Of a DNA stretch of 6,603 nucleotides, positions 4,784 to 6,603 are shown one piece after another; position 1 is the first letter of the stretch, and each line of letters begins with the position of its first letter. The stretch spans positions 1-6,603 of the forward strand of contig DEBI01000068.1 of the NCBI GenBank assembly GCA_002348465.1, read 5' to 3'. The notes beneath the pieces were generated by a model, which saw nothing but the letters and a program-made list of their open reading frames with translations, was not told the origin of the DNA and did not search any database. Made by a program: the position numbers and the translations under genes. The stretch comes from Gemmatimonadales bacterium UBA2960. GTDB lineage: Bacteria; Gemmatimonadota; Gemmatimonadetes; Longimicrobiales; Gaopeijiaceae.

Positions 4784-6197
4784 GGTCTCTGTTCGAACTT
4801 GTCTTCCTCATAGCTCCAAGAAGCTCAAGCATACCCTCCGACGGCCCCACACCATGTAGCTGGCGGCGCATAGCGTGCGAGACCCGGAGTTCGTCGTCCC
4901 CGAGAAGAAGCTCCTCTTTTCGGGTAGCCGACGCTGTCAGATCGATCGCGGGGTAAATCCGCTTGTCCGCCAATTCACGCGACAGAACCAGTTCACTATT
5001 ACCCGTACCCTTGAACTCCTCGAAAATCACTTGATCCATTCTGGAGCCAGTGTCGACAAGCGCAGTACCAATAATTGTTAGAGAGCCACCACCCTGAGCC
5101 GGGGATATCTTGCGAGCACTGCCAAGAAAACGTTTCGGTTTTTCTAGTGCATTCGTATCGAGGCCACCACTCATTGTTCGGCCACTACCACCCTTAAGTG
5201 CATTATAAGCCCTGGCCAAGCGTGTGATAGAGTCCAAGATGATGACAACATCTTCACCTTGTTCTACCCGCCGACGAGCTCGTTCCAGAGTCATCTCAGC
5301 CACTTGAACATGCCGCTCTGGCGGACGATCAAATGTTGACGCTATGACTTCTCCGAATCCGCACTGCTCCATCTCCGTGACCTCTTCCGGTCGCTCATCC
5401 ACCAGAAGAATCATTAAGTGACACTCATGATGGTTTTTCACAATCCCTTCCGCGATCGCCTGCATGACCGTTGTCTTACCGGCCTTAGCTGGTGCTACGA
5501 TCATTGCGCGCTGCCCCTTCCCAATCGGACAAAAAATGTCGATGACACGATTGGTCAATTCCGGTTCGCCACGCCACTCCCTTCCGCACTCAAGGACAAG
5601 CTGCTGATCCGGGTGCATCGCACTCAGCTTACTGAATTCAGAACGCCGCTGAGCATCCTCTGGCGGTTGATCATTGACTCGGGCCAAATACGCTAGTGGA
5701 GGGCTTTTTCCGGCACGGGCCCCGTCGGCCACTATGCCCATCAGCTCGTCGCCGCTGCGAAGTCCGAACTTCTGTATCATCCTAGACGGCACGTATATAT
5801 CATCGTCGCTGGGCGCGTATCCCGACTCACGCCGCCGAACAAATCCTGACCCGCTTGATAGCGCTTCTAACAATCCTAGCGGCTTGGACAATTCTAGTAA
5901 TTCTTCTGGATCGTCCGGGAGCCCAGCCATGAGCTCCTCTTCGCTAGGTACATTTCGCTCCCCTTGCTGTCCGCCCCTCCCACGACGACGGCGACCACGG
6001 CGACGACGGCGACCACGACCACGATTGCGATTCCCACCGCCACCTTGGCCCTTTCCCTGCTCGCGATCGCCACCCTGTGAGGACGACTCTGCTCCGCCAC
6101 TAGATGATTCTGTGGAGGATTGGCCCGAGGAAGGATTTCCCCCCCCCGGCTGCTGGCTCTGTTCTGCTTCTGATGATTCGGGCACGTCTTTACCCAA
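4755..6197 (-). CDS. rho: Transcription termination factor Rho
   Basis: Rho is a homohexameric RNA-dependent ATPase/helicase that ends transcription of untranslated RNA. The 480-residue protein shows: a low-complexity Ser/Gly/Gln region (6-55), an Arg-rich segment (57-76), the OB/cold-shock RNA-binding domain (about 107-180: GLLEALSSGSGFVRR, DDIYVPSRMIQKFGLRSGD), then the RecA-like motor. Motor motifs: Walker A APAKAGKT (235-242), DERPEEVTEM with catalytic Glu268 (267-276), Walker B VVIILDSITRLARAYN (Asp322), Q-loop SGGLDTNALEKPKRF (343-357), R-loop/secondary site EEFKGTGN (393-400), and arginine finger Arg426 in ATRKEELL. The helical Rho_N domain normally before the OB fold is not recognisable. 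The start is TTG at 6197; no ATG or GTG lies in frame between a TGA at 6336-6338 and this codon, and there is no SD, so the true start is uncertain. Walker A has Ala237 where Pro is usual. The stop codon lies inside the 3' end of the convergent SRPBCC gene. Confidence 0.93.
   Translation of the reverse strand: MGKDVPESSEAEQSQQPGGGNPSSGQSSTESSSGGAESSSQGGDREQGKGQGGGGNRNRGRGRRRRRGRRRRGRGGQQGERNVPSEEELMAGLPDDPEELLELSKPLGLLEALSSGSGFVRRRESGYAPSDDDIYVPSRMIQKFGLRSGDELMGIVADGARAGKSPPLAYLARVNDQPPEDAQRRSEFSKLSAMHPDQQLVLECGREWRGEPELTNRVIDIFCPIGKGQRAMIVAPAKAGKTTVMQAIAEGIVKNHHECHLMILLVDERPEEVTEMEQCGFGEVIASTFDRPPERHVQVAEMTLERARRRVEQGEDVVIILDSITRLARAYNALKGGSGRTMSGGLDTNALEKPKRFLGSARKISPAQGGGSLTIIGTALVDTGSRMDQVIFEEFKGTGNSELVLSRELADKRIYPAIDLTASATRKEELLLGDDELRVSHAMRRQLHGVGPSEGMLELLGAMRKTSSNRDLIDWVRNQS
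5983..6018. repeat. 18-bp tandem repeat, two copies, in rho
   Basis: CGACGACGGCGACCACGG at 5983-6000 is followed directly by the same unit with one mismatch (last base) at 6001-6018. On the rho strand each unit encodes a hexapeptide of one Gly and Arg residues, which produces the Arg-rich segment. The unit is a multiple of three, so copy-number change would keep the reading frame. Confidence 0.75.
6139..6147. repeat. Nine-base C/G homopolymer inside the rho N-terminus
   Basis: Nine C in a row on the plus strand, read as nine G on the rho coding strand, covering Gly18-20 of Rho. Such tracts are prone to slippage in replication and to sequencing indels. Composition on both sides (Ser/Glu/Gln before, Ser/Gly after) fits the same reading frame, so the tract as written is probably correct. 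Confidence 0.7.
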
Positions 6198-6377
6198 GTT
6201 GACGGTGATAGCGGTGAGCTTCGAGCGCCCACCACCGGCCGTGGCTAGGTGAACCCAGTGATCAGCTTGCGCTGTCGTCAGGCTGTTCCCACAGCGAGCC
6301 GAAGTGGCCGCGCCGGTGCCGACGACTTCACTGCGTCAGCTGGAACGAGAGGAATCTTGGAAGAAACTAGGCCAGGA

Positions 6378-6485
6378 TCAAGACCAAACGATTTGACCGA
6401 GGTTCGCTAGAGCTTTCACCATCAGTCTTCGAGACCACTCGAACCATTTGAATTTGCTACCTAAAAGCCTAGGCAGACGTGACAT
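6378..6485 (-). CDS. Possible 35-codon leader peptide ORF upstream of rho
   Basis: An ATG-started ORF (MSRLPRLLG, then a Trp-rich and basic stretch, ending GQIVWS and TGA) begins 288 nt upstream of the TTG of rho on the same strand. It contains three Trp codons. No Shine-Dalgarno site is visible and the peptide matches nothing I know. It is listed because E. coli rho is preceded by a short leader ORF (rhoL, about 33 codons); the similarity is only in size, order and strand. A chance ORF of this length is quite likely. Confidence 0.18.
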   Translation of the reverse strand: MSRLPRLLGSKFKWFEWSRRLMVKALANLGQIVWS

Positions 6486-6580
6486 CGCGACTCTGAATCA
6501 CGAACTCAATTTCCCGGTCCGTATAACACTCAACTGACGATGTCTAGTTAAGTCCCTACCTGTCCTATCAGGGATAAAGA

Positions 6581-6598
6581 TGTCACCACGTAGTGACA
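6581..6598. promoter_or_regulatory. Near-perfect 18-bp palindrome upstream of rho
   Basis: TGTCACCACGTAGTGACA has perfect 6-bp outer arms (TGTCAC/GTGACA) around CACGTA, whose ACGT core is itself palindromic; only one symmetric pair mismatches. A dimeric regulator site is plausible, but the gene it serves may lie beyond the right edge rather than being rho. Confidence 0.3.
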
Positions 6599-6603
6599 AC
6601 AAC

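Larger units (their letters stand above)
6198..6603. other. Upstream region of rho without a confident gene
   Basis: About 400 bp with no recognisable protein or RNA gene. The rho frame remains open to a TGA at 6336-6338 (46 more codons) but without an ATG, GTG or TTG. A GC-rich hairpin on the minus strand (GCTGT-GGGA-ACAGC, about 6284-6297) has no U-run. A 35-codon minus-strand ORF, a 6-6-6 inverted repeat at the right edge and several GATGTC motifs are listed separately. Long leaders with self-control are known for E. coli rho, so this may be the rho leader and promoter region; no convincing sigma-70 promoter is visible. Confidence 0.4.

Noticed and set aside
5894..6235. Minus-strand 113-residue ORF in another frame at the rho N-terminus
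   Set aside because: Overlaps rho in a shifted frame; the Val-rich run is a frame-shifted reading of Arg codons. Relevant only if the nine-G tract has the wrong length.
5674..6252. Plus-strand 192-residue Pro/Arg/Ser-rich ORF opposite the rho N-terminus
   Set aside because: It mirrors the repetitive GC-rich Arg/Gly/Ser codons of rho; its low-complexity composition is what an antisense shadow gives.
6240..6420. C-terminal end of another minus-strand gene upstream of rho
   Set aside because: Short open stretches in other frames (for example ending near 6307) are interrupted by stop codons and match no family I recognise.

Overview
This is a bacterial chromosomal window of middling GC content, densely packed and with no sign of phage, insertion sequence, CRISPR or RNA genes. 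The lineage cannot be fixed from the sequence. The Rho protein has a Ser/Gly-rich and Arg-rich N-terminus, a feature seen in several phyla including Actinobacteria. The aminotransferase belongs to a widespread bacterial subgroup. At least two genes (the MFS transporter and rho) appear to begin with TTG.

Left part, minus strand (about 1-2309): a likely catabolic operon, read right to left. It contains a monofunctional proline dehydrogenase-like flavoenzyme, then an MFS transporter, then the first 49 codons of a dicarboxylate/amino acid:cation symporter that runs off the left edge. The gaps are short (37 and 12 nt) and both transporters have good Shine-Dalgarno sites. The MFS site lies inside a perfect 7-bp-stem hairpin. 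The dehydrogenase keeps the core family residues but has changed several side chains that normally line the substrate and flavin pocket, so its true substrate may not be plain L-proline. No P5C dehydrogenase is visible.

Centre (about 2310-4783): a divergent intergenic region holds a perfect 8-2-8 palindrome at 2438-2455, the best operator candidate in the window. Rightward from it run a class I PLP aminotransferase, a small two-helix membrane protein with a C-terminal zinc ribbon, and a membrane-anchored SRPBCC (START-like) protein. They look like one transcription unit, because the last two genes overlap by 14 nt.

Right part, minus strand (4755-6197): transcription termination factor rho. 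It converges on the SRPBCC gene and the two coding regions overlap tail to tail by 29 bp. Rho lacks the usual N-terminal helical domain and has instead a disordered, Arg-rich segment built partly on an 18-bp tandem repeat. Its start is uncertain: a TTG without a Shine-Dalgarno site, followed by a run of nine G on the coding strand. About 400 bp upstream of rho (6198-6603) hold no confident gene, but do contain palindromes and a 35-codon ORF that could be a leader peptide.

I see no clearly new multi-gene system. The most interesting signals are the altered proline dehydrogenase pocket with its palindromic control site, and the unusual architecture and gene context of rho.
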